From: Planctomycetota bacterium
GTDB lineage: Bacteria > Planctomycetota > PUPC01 > DSUN01
Assembly: GCA_035384565.1 (NCBI GenBank)
Contig: DAOOIT010000005.1
Location: forward strand, 1-43,792
Direction of reading: 5' to 3'
DNA: 43,792 nucleotides
Every line of letters starts with the position of its first letter. The stretch's first letter is position 1. Shown piece after piece: positions 1 to 10,913 of this stretch. The translations under genes were made by a program, and so were the position numbers. The notes beneath the pieces were generated by a model, which did no database searches, was not told the DNA's origin, and saw nothing but the letters and a program-made list of their open reading frames with translations.

Positions 1-74
1 GCGGCCCGAATCGGCGGCGTCGCAGCCTCACGCGGATTCTTGGACAGGCTCCTAGGTACAGGAGGGACGCTGCC

Positions 75-617
75 ATGACCCAACGCCAGATAGGCCAGAC
101 ACTTCTGCGACTCGTCCAGGGCGACCTCACGATGCAGGATGTGGATGCCATCGTGAACGCCGCCAACCCCTCGCTGATGGGGGGCGGCGGGGTGGATGGC
201 GCCATCCACAGGGCCGGCGGCCCAGCCATCAAGGACGAGTGCCGCGCCATCATCTCGCGCATCGGCCGCCTCGCCACCGGCAAGGCCGTGATCACCTCGG
301 CAGGCCGCATGCCCGCCAGGCATGTCGTTCACACCGTCGGCCCCGTGTGGCACGGCGGCACCGCGAACGAGGATGAACTGCTGGCCGATGCCTACCGCAA
401 CAGCCTCCAGGTCGCCGCCGACAACGGCTGCCGCACCCTGGCCTTCCCGAGCATCAGCACGGGCGCCTACGGCTTCCCCACCGACCGCGCGGCACGGATC
501 GCCCTGCAAACCATGGCCGACGCAATCCCCCACCATCGGTTCGATGAGGTGCGTGTCGTGCTCTTCCTGCCGGGCGACCTCGAGATCTACGCTGCCGCCC
601 TCTCCCAGATCCCTTGA
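75..617 (+). CDS. Macro-domain ADP-ribose-processing hydrolase (YmdB/MacroD-like)
   Basis: A 180-residue single-domain macro protein. The family binds ADP-ribose and many members remove ADP-ribose from acidic residues or hydrolyse O-acetyl-ADP-ribose in the cytoplasm. Visible hallmarks are GDLT at residues 16-19, VNAAN at 27-31, the glycine-rich GGGGVDGAIHRAGG at about 36-49 that contacts the distal ribose, and the phosphate-binding loop PSISTGAYGFP at about 125-135. Length is normal for the stand-alone YmdB-type group. The ATG is chosen because GGAGGG at 61-66 lies 8 bases upstream. It has no same-strand partner nearby; a 770-base gene-free stretch follows. Family assignment is firm, substrate is inferred. 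Confidence 0.93.
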   Translation: MTQRQIGQTLLRLVQGDLTMQDVDAIVNAANPSLMGGGGVDGAIHRAGGPAIKDECRAIISRIGRLATGKAVITSAGRMPARHVVHTVGPVWHGGTANEDELLADAYRNSLQVAADNGCRTLAFPSISTGAYGFPTDRAARIALQTMADAIPHHRFDEVRVVLFLPGDLEIYAAALSQIP

Positions 618-656
618 GTCCAGTGCCGGTTTATGCGCTTCTGCGACGTATTTATG

Positions 657-671
657 ATGCTGTAACAGCAT
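657..671. repeat. Small inverted repeat
   Basis: ATGCTG (657-662) and CAGCAT (666-671) are perfect reverse complements with a 3-base loop. It lies about 40 bases after the macro-domain stop codon and could help end that transcript, but there is no downstream T-run. Confidence 0.4.
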
Positions 672-876
672 GTACTGCTGCCAACAGCAAACAGACCCCA
701 TTGGCAACGTGCCGTCACGCCGTCCAGCGACCCTCTCCAGCCCTAAGTGTTTAGCATGAATAAGCCCATCAGGACACGGCGATCCTGGTGCGACTGCCGT
801 TGGGCAGCCTGGGCCGGGTGCCGCGGCACCAGCGAGGGCCGCCCCATAACCCTCTATGCCGCAATGCCTTACGCTC

Positions 877-931
877 TCCGGCCATTCCCATCCATACTTG
901 CTCATCCCCCAGATGAGCAGATATGGCCGGA
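877..931. repeat. Nested inverted repeat, copy 1 of a dispersed element
   Basis: The outer arms TCCGGCCAT (877-885) and ATGGCCGGA (923-931) are perfect reverse complements. Inside them TGCTCATC (899-906) and GATGAGCA (912-919) form a second perfect stem with a 5-base loop. The word CCATACTTGCTCATC at 892-906 and the closing TATGGCCGGA recur at 43671-43685 and 43702-43711, so this is a repeat family member. Confidence 0.7.
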
Positions 932-962
932 GCCGCGAGAATCGCCCATTCTCGCCCATCTA

Positions 963-1008
963 CCCATGCTGTATCACTCTCCTCCTCACAGGGTTGATAC
1001 AGCATGGG
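963..1008. repeat. Perfect 14-bp inverted repeat (stem-loop)
   Basis: CCCATGCTGTATCA at 963-976 and TGATACAGCATGGG at 995-1008 are exact reverse complements separated by 18 bases. A perfect 14-base stem in a gene-free region is unlikely by chance. It may be a palindromic repeat or a structured RNA element; no T-run follows, so it is not a classic terminator. Confidence 0.7.
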
Positions 1009-1251
1009 CAGGCGGCGCCCGTCAGCCGCTCGGTGCGGCCCTCCCGAGGAACCGCCAGGTTCGCCAGGAGCCGGCATGCCCACACCCAGCCCCGGGCCGG
1101 CCCAGCCGGGGTTGCCAAACCCAGAAGAGCCGCAAATCGCTAGAATACCCTCAGAGAGAGGCGGATTGGCCGCCGTGGTTCGACCAAAGGCCCATAACAG
1201 CACACGAGATATGGCGCCGTCAAAATATTTGCATACTGTCATAAATTATCC

Positions 1252-1279
1252 TTGACAATGCCATATAAGTTCGGATAAT
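1252..1279 (+). promoter_or_regulatory. Sigma70-type promoter for the mraZ-like gene
   Basis: TTGACA (1252-1257) and GATAAT (1274-1279) are separated by 16 bases: a perfect -35 box and a five-of-six -10 box in a local AT-rich patch that stands out from GC-rich surroundings. The implied start near 1286 leaves a leader of about 100 bases before the GTG at 1388. Confidence 0.7.
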
Positions 1280-1387
1280 GGCGCTTCGCATGGAACGACG
1301 TTATGCTCGCGCGGGCCCCTTGGCCGACAGCGAGAGCGGATAGACGGGCATCCCCGTGCCCAGCCCGTGCGTCCTGGAGATCCCCGC

Positions 1388-1825
1388 GTGCGGTTCTTTG
1401 GACAGTTTGCCCAGCGCCTCGATGCCGAGCGTAGGGTGATGCTGCCCAAGGCGTTCCGCGCGGCCATCGGGGAATCCGACCTGGAGAGGGGCCTGATGCT
1501 GGCGCGGGGCCTCGATGGCTGCATCTGGCTCTTCACGATGGGCGCCTGGGAGGCGGCCGTGGCGGAGCTGGGCCAGCGCGTCTTCGCCAGCACCGAGGCG
1601 CGGATGCTCGAGCGCCTGTTCCTCGGCGGAGCCGTGGCGGTGAGCGTGGACAGGCTGGGCCGCATCCCCCTCCCCGAGGGCTTGTGCGCTCGGGCGGGCA
1701 TCACCGGCGAGGTGTTGCTCATCGGGGCCGCCACGCGGGTGGAGATATGGGATCCCGCGCGCTGGCGGGCGCTGGAGAACGAGGCCTTGGGGCGATACGA
1801 GGAGCTGGCCGAGCGGCTCGCCTGA
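1388..1825 (+). CDS. mraZ: MraZ-like AbrB-fold transcriptional regulator
   Basis: 145 residues, the usual size of MraZ, a DNA-binding protein with two SpoVT/AbrB-type half-domains that in many bacteria sits at the head of the division and cell-wall cluster and regulates it. Half-domain 1 is at about 1-50 (LDAERRVMLPKAFR, then GCIWLF) and half-domain 2 at about 85-130 (VDRLGRIPLPEGL, then VEIWD). I chose GTG at 1388 over GTG at 1367 because it matches the family N-terminus and has GGAGA at 1376-1380, 7 bases upstream. Oddly, no rsmH, ftsL or ftsI follows; the next gene is a small DNA-binding-like protein, then convergent unrelated genes. No TGGG-type repeats were seen in the leader. Confidence 0.82.
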   Translation: MRFFGQFAQRLDAERRVMLPKAFRAAIGESDLERGLMLARGLDGCIWLFTMGAWEAAVAELGQRVFASTEARMLERLFLGGAVAVSVDRLGRIPLPEGLCARAGITGEVLLIGAATRVEIWDPARWRALENEALGRYEELAERLA

Positions 1826-1877
1826 GCCGCCGGCCGCGGGCCAGGCCGCGTATCAAGCCGTCACCGGGGTGAAGGCC

Positions 1878-2129
1878 ATGCCACCAGACGACCCAACGAA
1901 GCGCATCGTCTTCGCCGCCTCGCCCGAGCTCATGGCATCGCTCGAAGGCACGGCGGGTGAACTGGGCCTCAGCAAGATTGGGACGATCCGCCTCGCGGTC
2001 GCCATCCTCACCGAGATCGTGCAGCAGGCCAGCCGGGGCGGCCGGCTCATCCTGCGCGACCCCGAGGGCCGCGAGCGCGAGCTGTGGCTGCCGCAGATCG
2101 CTCCGCGGCGTCCCCCCTCCGCCGGCTGA
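1878..2129 (+). CDS. Small ribbon-helix-helix-like protein
   Basis: 83 residues, downstream of mraZ by 52 bases and probably co-transcribed. The layout fits a ribbon-helix-helix DNA-binding protein: a short strand KRIVFAAS (8-15), helix ELMASLEGTAGEL (17-29), turn LSKIGT, and second helix RLAVAILTEIVQQAS (38-52). A short C-terminal tail follows with GGRLILRDPEGRERELWLP, a pattern common after such domains (the LxDPxG beta turn). The ATG at 1878 is preferred over GTG 1869 because GGTGA lies 5 bases upstream. Function is not known; it could be a regulator working with the MraZ-like protein. It ends 9 bases before the convergent DUF1080 gene. Confidence 0.62.
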   Translation: MPPDDPTKRIVFAASPELMASLEGTAGELGLSKIGTIRLAVAILTEIVQQASRGGRLILRDPEGRERELWLPQIAPRRPPSAG

Positions 2130-2138
2130 CCCCTCCCC

Positions 2139-2846
2139 TCAGTCCAGCCGCTTGAGCCAGAGGTCCTTGAACTGCACCTTCATGGGCGGGCCCTGGTGCA
2201 CCTGGAGGCCCAGCACGCCCTCCGTCAGGCGCTTGGGGTCGTCGTCCTGGAGGTCGGCCATCACCACGCCGTTGATCGTCAGCACCACGCGGCCGCCGCG
2301 GCAGAGAATGCGGTAGTCGTTCCACTCCTTGGGCTTGTAGGCCTTGAGGAGTTCGGCGGGGTCGCCGAGCGCCTCGACCTTGCGCGCGCCCTTCTCGTCA
2401 ATCGCTACCTTCTCGCCGCGGTTGGCCAGGATGCCGCGGCGCAGATACTCCATGATGGTGCCGACCCACTTCGGGTCCTCGGCGAAGTCGGCCTGCATGC
2501 CCACGAGCGCGTCGCCCTTGCCCGGCTCGCGCTCCAGGCAGCGGATGTAGATGCCCGAGTTGCCGTTGCGGAGGCGGAACCGGGCCTTCAACTCGAAGTC
2601 CTTCAGCTTGCCGCCGGCCCAGACGAGGAACTTGTTTTCGGAGAGCTTCTTCTCGGCGGAAGTGGTGCCGGTGATGGCGCCGTCCTCGACCGTCCAGTGG
2701 TCGGGGTCGCCTTGCCAGCCGGTGAGGTCCTTGCCGTTGAACAGGCTCTCGAAGCCGTCGGCGTCCTTGCCGAACGTCACAGGCTCGGCGGCCAGGGCAG
2801 CGGCGGCGAGGCCGGCGAGGGTCACGAACAAAGCAGCCCGTCTCAC
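2139..2846 (-). CDS. Secreted DUF1080 (3-keto-disaccharide hydrolase-like) protein
   Basis: 235 residues with an N-terminal signal peptide (RR, then a hydrophobic run to about residue 20, with Ala-Leu-Ala-Ala before EPVTFG). The mature part is one DUF1080 domain, a concanavalin-like beta sandwich abundant in Planctomycetota and Verrucomicrobia; characterised relatives act on 3-keto-glycosides. The signature FESLFNGKDLTGW is at 32-44, followed by WTVEDGAITG and FRLRNGNSGIYIR, and the C-terminal GLQVHQGPPMKVQFKDLWLK. I chose GTG at 2846 rather than the upstream ATG at 2921 because it starts the signal peptide directly and has AGGGG about 7 bases upstream. It has its own promoter at 2913-2941. 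Likely periplasmic or extracellular sugar metabolism; exact substrate unknown. Confidence 0.88.
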   Translation of the reverse strand: MRRAALFVTLAGLAAAALAAEPVTFGKDADGFESLFNGKDLTGWQGDPDHWTVEDGAITGTTSAEKKLSENKFLVWAGGKLKDFELKARFRLRNGNSGIYIRCLEREPGKGDALVGMQADFAEDPKWVGTIMEYLRRGILANRGEKVAIDEKGARKVEALGDPAELLKAYKPKEWNDYRILCRGGRVVLTINGVVMADLQDDDPKRLTEGVLGLQVHQGPPMKVQFKDLWLKRLD

Positions 2847-2912
2847 GTGTTGTCCCCTGCAAAGAGGGCGGAGCGCGCTCGCCGGCGCCTCTGTGCCGGC
2901 GTTCGGGCAATG

Positions 2913-2941
2913 ACTGTACACCGCGGGGGCGATGGTTTCAA
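2913..2941 (-). promoter_or_regulatory. Promoter for the DUF1080 gene
   Basis: Read on the minus strand: TTGAAA (2941-2936), a 17-base spacer, TACAGT (2918-2913). It overlaps the last codons of the upstream esterase gene, so the DUF1080 gene can be expressed separately from it. The implied start near 2906 leaves a leader of about 60 bases. Confidence 0.6.
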
Positions 2942-3714
2942 GTGCGGGCTGCTTCCGCGGGCATGAGCCAGGCGAGGACGCGCTGGATCTGCTCGTCCCA
3001 GTGCTTCCACTGGTGGTCGCCGGGGCCGTCGGAGTAGGTGAGATCGAGACCGAGCCTCAGCGCATGGTCGCGGAAGGTGAGGTTGGAGGCATAGAGGAAG
3101 TCTTCGGTGCCGCACCACTGGAAGAGGCGCGGCTTGGGGCCGTTGGAGCGCGCCAGGACGGTGGCGAGGTGGAGGAGGTCGTTGTCGCTGCCGCGGAGCC
3201 GGGCGAGGTCGCCGAAGACGTTGGCCATTTCGGGGCCGCGGTTAGGGTCGTTCTCGAGCAGGCCGGCGATGTCGAGTGCGCCGGACAGGCTGGCCGCGGC
3301 GGCGAAGCGTTCGGGGCAACGCAGGGCGAGCTTGAAGGCGCCATAGCCGCCCATCGAGAGGCCGGCGACAAAGGTGTCGTCGCGCCGCGCCGAGAGCGGG
3401 AACAGCCCGCGGCAGATGGCGGGCAGTTCCTCGGAGATGAAGGTCCAGTAGCGCAGCCCGTGAGCCATGTCGGTGTAGAAGCTGCGGCCCACGGCGGGCA
3501 TGACGACGGCGAGGCGGAGATCGGCCACATAGCGCTCGATGCTCGTGCGCCGCTGCCAGATGGTGTGGTCGTCGGAAAGGCCGTGAAGAAGGTAGAGCGT
3601 GGGGAAGGGCTCCGGCGTGGCATCGCCTCCGACGGGGCGCTGGGGCAGGATAACGTCCATCGAGCAGCACAGGCCGAGGACGTCCGAGAAGAAGTCGCAG
3701 TGGATCAACGCCAT
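2938..3714 (-). CDS. Alpha/beta-hydrolase esterase (EstA / esterase D family)
   Basis: 258 residues, one alpha/beta-hydrolase domain of the putative esterase family that includes tributyrin esterase EstA and S-formylglutathione hydrolase. The nucleophile elbow GLSMGGYG places Ser120; Asp205 in CGTEDFLY and His234 in GPGDHQWKHWD complete a plausible triad, and LLHGLSDDH (42-50) gives the oxyanion loop. No signal peptide is visible, so it is probably cytoplasmic. A strong GGAGGAG lies 6 bases before the ATG. The family cleaves short-chain esters; the physiological substrate cannot be read from sequence. Upstream is a long palindromic element that may carry its -10 box. Confidence 0.9.
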   Translation of the reverse strand: MALIHCDFFSDVLGLCCSMDVILPQRPVGGDATPEPFPTLYLLHGLSDDHTIWQRRTSIERYVADLRLAVVMPAVGRSFYTDMAHGLRYWTFISEELPAICRGLFPLSARRDDTFVAGLSMGGYGAFKLALRCPERFAAAASLSGALDIAGLLENDPNRGPEMANVFGDLARLRGSDNDLLHLATVLARSNGPKPRLFQWCGTEDFLYASNLTFRDHALRLGLDLTYSDGPGDHQWKHWDEQIQRVLAWLMPAEAART

Positions 3715-3743
3715 GTCAGGCTCCTCCTGGGATGTCGAGACAG

Positions 3744-3922
3744 ACTGGGGTCTGTGCGGAAATCCACGCGGGCTGCGTTGCCGGCGTCAGCGGGGCGGAT
3801 GCAAGGCGCGGCGACACAGGCGATGCTATGGAGCGCATCGCGGAGGAGCCGCAACGCGGCAGACGCCCCGCTGGCGCCGTAACCCGAAGGGGCGCCGCGT
3901 GGATTTCGGCGCAGACCCCAGT
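3744..3922. repeat. About 180-bp long imperfect palindrome, MITE-like
   Basis: The outer arms 3744-3771 and 3895-3922 are reverse complements at 26 of 28 positions (beginning ACTGGGGTCTG and ending CAGACCCCAGT). The stem resumes inside: GCGTTGCCGGCGTCAGCGGGGCG near 3776-3798 pairs with most of 3865-3885. A hairpin GCGATGC / GCATCGC with an 8-base loop sits at the centre. The size and terminal inverted repeats suit a miniature inverted-repeat element or a structured RNA. No clear target-site duplication was seen. Confidence 0.7.
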
Positions 3923-3924
3923 GC

Positions 3925-3930
3925 ATTATA
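3925..3930 (-). promoter_or_regulatory. Possible -10 box for the esterase gene
   Basis: A perfect TATAAT on the minus strand, abutting the outer arm of the long palindrome. No convincing -35 box is seen at 16-18 bases (the sequence there is GC-rich repeat), so it may need an activator or an extended element, or be coincidental. Transcription from here would run through the palindrome into the esterase gene. Confidence 0.35.
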
Positions 3931-3962
3931 GCATGCGAGCCCCCCTCCCGAATGTTTTCCTC

Positions 3963-4078
3963 GTCCCTACGCTCTGCGTGGGGACGGGGCTCCTGGCCGC
4001 TCCGCGGCCTCTTCGTCTTCGGGGAAGATTGGACGCAGGAGCGTCCGGACCTCCGCCCCCACGCGGAGCGTAGGGGCG
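3963..4078. repeat. Dispersed tandem-hairpin repeat, copy 1
   Basis: GTCCCTACGC (3963-3972), loop TCT, GCGTGGGGAC (3976-3985) is followed by GGCCGC / GCGGCC with loop TCC (3995-4009). The same pair recurs at 43725-43771 with a fully perfect first stem. A hairpin GGACGC/GCGTCC (4031-4046) and a degenerate inverted copy of the first hairpin (4054-4078) follow, so the unit may be bounded by oppositely oriented hairpins. Confidence 0.75.
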
Positions 4079-4117
4079 AGAAGGGTGAGGAAACGTAAGG
4101 GCAAGCATGAGAGCCCC

Positions 4118-4208
4118 CCTCCGAACGCTCCAATACGTTCGGGAGGGAAGACCCCCGGCGCCCGCTCTTCCCGTTACCCTCCCGAAGGCATTGGAACCTT
4201 CGGGAGGG
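4118..4208. repeat. Two related hairpins in opposite orientation
   Basis: Hairpin A has arms 4118-4127 and 4136-4146 with one bulged base. Hairpin B has perfect 12-base arms CCCTCCCGAAGG (4177-4188) and CCTTCGGGAGGG (4197-4208). Both have 8-base loops; reading A on the minus strand and B on the plus strand, the loops are TATTGGAG and CATTGGAA. The stems differ by a C:G to G:C swap that keeps pairing. A truncated related arm is seen near 3940-3956. Confidence 0.7.
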
Positions 4209-4434
4209 AGGCCCCGGGGGCACACGGCGGCCGGAAGGGGGCATGGCGACGACTCCGCGCAGCCCCCTGTGGGCGGCCCAGGAATCGCACCAGAGAGGAT
4301 GCCACATTCAAGAAAGGCCAGGAATCGCCATACGGCGGGGCTGGGTTGGGGAGTAGTTTTCAGAAGCCGCGCGCAAGTGGCTTGCGTTCAACAACTTCAG
4401 ACCTCGCAACCGCCTCCGTGCGGGGCGTTGCAGA

Positions 4435-4463
4435 TTGAATTCCCGGCCCGAATCGGCGATAAT
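4435..4463 (+). promoter_or_regulatory. Promoter for the secreted-protein gene
   Basis: TTGAAT (4435-4440), 17-base spacer, GATAAT (4458-4463). The implied start near 4470 leaves a 42-base leader that includes AGGGGA just before the ATG at 4512. Confidence 0.65.
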
Positions 4464-4511
4464 GGGGCACGAGTGGAACGCAGATGCTCCGCGCCTCGAA
4501 AGGGGAATCGG

Positions 4512-5345
4512 ATGCGCACGGTGGGTTTGTGCCTTGGAGCTGCCCTGGCCGCATGCGTGGCGCTGGCCGCCGCAGGCGAAGCGACGGGGAGGATCGCCGG
4601 CACCCTCACACCCGCCGGCAAGGCCCTGAAGGTGGGGGCGGTCGAGCGCATCCCCGCCACCATCATGAAGTTGATGGACAGGACGCACTGGGGCAAGGTG
4701 GACCCGAAGACGGGCGAGTACTCGGTGGAGGGCCTCGCGCCGCGCAAGTACGACCTGGCGGTCGAGACGGCCGAGGGGCGCATCGAGGGCGTCGAGCTGC
4801 GCGTGCTGGGCGAGGAGAACGAGCCGACCTATGACCTGAACCCCGGCACGGGCGAGCTGAAGGTGCAGCGCTTCGACGAGAAGCAGCTCGCGGAGGAAGG
4901 CGAGGTGCTCACGCCCGAGGAGCGCCGCCGCCGTCTCAGCAAGGAGCTTCGTCTGGACAAGCTCGAGGACCACCTGAAGAAGCTGCTCACCGTGGCGCAG
5001 TTCATGGACACGAACCGCGTGCTCTACATCCACGGCACGCCGAAGCGGGCCGTCGTGCTGATGGAGCTGGCGCGCAAGAGCGCCTTCTACGCCGACAAGG
5101 GCGGCGAGGTGATCTGGCGCATCGAGACCTACCCCTACCTCTGGATGGGCGACGTGTGGCACAAGCCCAACAAGGGACTCCAGGTGCTCCAGCGCCTGCG
5201 CCTCGACGGCCGCGAGTTCGCCAAGATGGGCTACGTGTACGACCCGGCCCTCGGCGGCATCGAGGTGAAGGCGGGCCAGACCACGAAGTGGGACTACACC
5301 CTGCCCGACAAGCTGCCCCCGAGCCTGGGAAAAGTGCCCGAGTGA
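4512..5345 (+). CDS. Secreted protein of unknown function
   Basis: 277 residues. An N-terminal signal peptide is visible (MRTVG, then a Leu/Ala/Cys/Val-rich stretch to about residue 22). The next part (GRIAGTLTPAGKALKVGAVER, then DPKTGEYSVEGLAPRKYDLAVET) reads like a carboxypeptidase-regulatory-type beta sandwich. A highly charged Glu/Arg/Lys segment at about 110-165 looks helical, followed by a C-terminal domain rich in Tyr and Trp (VIWRIETYPYLWMGDVW). I do not recognise the family. The start is set by AGGGGA five bases upstream of ATG 4512; the longer open frame upstream runs through intergenic repeats. It is followed after 112 bases by secA and may be co-transcribed with it. Confidence 0.72.
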   Translation: MRTVGLCLGAALAACVALAAAGEATGRIAGTLTPAGKALKVGAVERIPATIMKLMDRTHWGKVDPKTGEYSVEGLAPRKYDLAVETAEGRIEGVELRVLGEENEPTYDLNPGTGELKVQRFDEKQLAEEGEVLTPEERRRRLSKELRLDKLEDHLKKLLTVAQFMDTNRVLYIHGTPKRAVVLMELARKSAFYADKGGEVIWRIETYPYLWMGDVWHKPNKGLQVLQRLRLDGREFAKMGYVYDPALGGIEVKAGQTTKWDYTLPDKLPPSLGKVPE

Positions 5346-5391
5346 ACGCCGCGCGGAATGCGGGAGGCGTGGGAAGACATGGATCGGGCGG

Positions 5392-5410
5392 GCCCGACGA
5401 CACGTCGGGC
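5392..5410. repeat. Small inverted repeat ahead of secA
   Basis: GCCCGAC (5392-5398) and GTCGGGC (5404-5410) are perfect arms with a 5-base loop, in the 112-base gap before secA. It could be a weak terminator of the upstream gene or part of a secA leader; nothing decides between them. Confidence 0.35.
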
Positions 5411-5457
5411 AGGTCCGACGCATCCGACAGGTTCTCTAGGAGCATGGTTCGGCGGCC

Positions 5458-10791
<5,334 letters not shown>

Positions 10792-10799
10792 ACCTGCGC

Positions 10800-10828
10800 T
10801 TGCATTTCCGCCGCCGATTGCGTATCAC
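10800..10828 (+). promoter_or_regulatory. Weak promoter candidate for the SH3/TPR protease gene
   Basis: TTGCAT (10800-10805), 17-base spacer, TATCAC (10823-10828), starting 9 bases after the secA stop. Three of six and four of six matches with ideal spacing; the gene could equally be read from secA. Confidence 0.35.
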
Positions 10829-10913
10829 AAGGGAAAAGGTCGTCCACGGTCGGGGCGCAGAGCGGGCGGCCCGGGCGCCCCAAGACCACCAACACCTCAT
10901 CGGGGGCACCCTT

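Larger units (their letters stand above)
618..1387. other. Gene-free stretch with several inverted repeats and the mraZ promoter
   Basis: About 770 bases without a credible gene. Open frames on both strands here have no recognisable domain and run through palindromes. It holds a small hairpin at 657-671, a nested inverted repeat at 877-931, a 14-base-pair perfect stem at 963-1008, and a sigma70-type promoter at 1252-1279. The segment around 892-931 shares words with the right end of the window (43671-43711), pointing to dispersed repeats rather than coding sequence. Confidence 0.7.
3715..4511. other. Palindrome-rich intergenic island between divergent genes
   Basis: About 800 gene-free bases between the minus-strand esterase and the plus-strand secreted-protein gene. 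Nearly half of it is inverted repeats: a long palindrome (3744-3922), paired hairpins (3963-4009, 4031-4078) and two related hairpins in opposite orientation (4118-4208). The rest holds a promoter (4435-4463). Open frames here cross the hairpins and show no domain. Confidence 0.7.

Noticed and set aside
747..1255. Open frames on both strands in the first intergenic gap
   Set aside because: They cross perfect inverted repeats, overlap one another and have no domain or ribosome site.
1388..2129. mraZ plus small gene as a toxin-antitoxin pair
   Set aside because: The first protein is clearly MraZ-like and the second has no toxin fold; two AbrB/RHH-type proteins are not a known toxin-antitoxin layout.
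3705..4307. A 200-codon minus-strand frame and shorter ones over the palindrome island
   Set aside because: Their proteins are translations of the repeats (for example LERSEGGSHA-like and PTLCVGT-like words), not genes.
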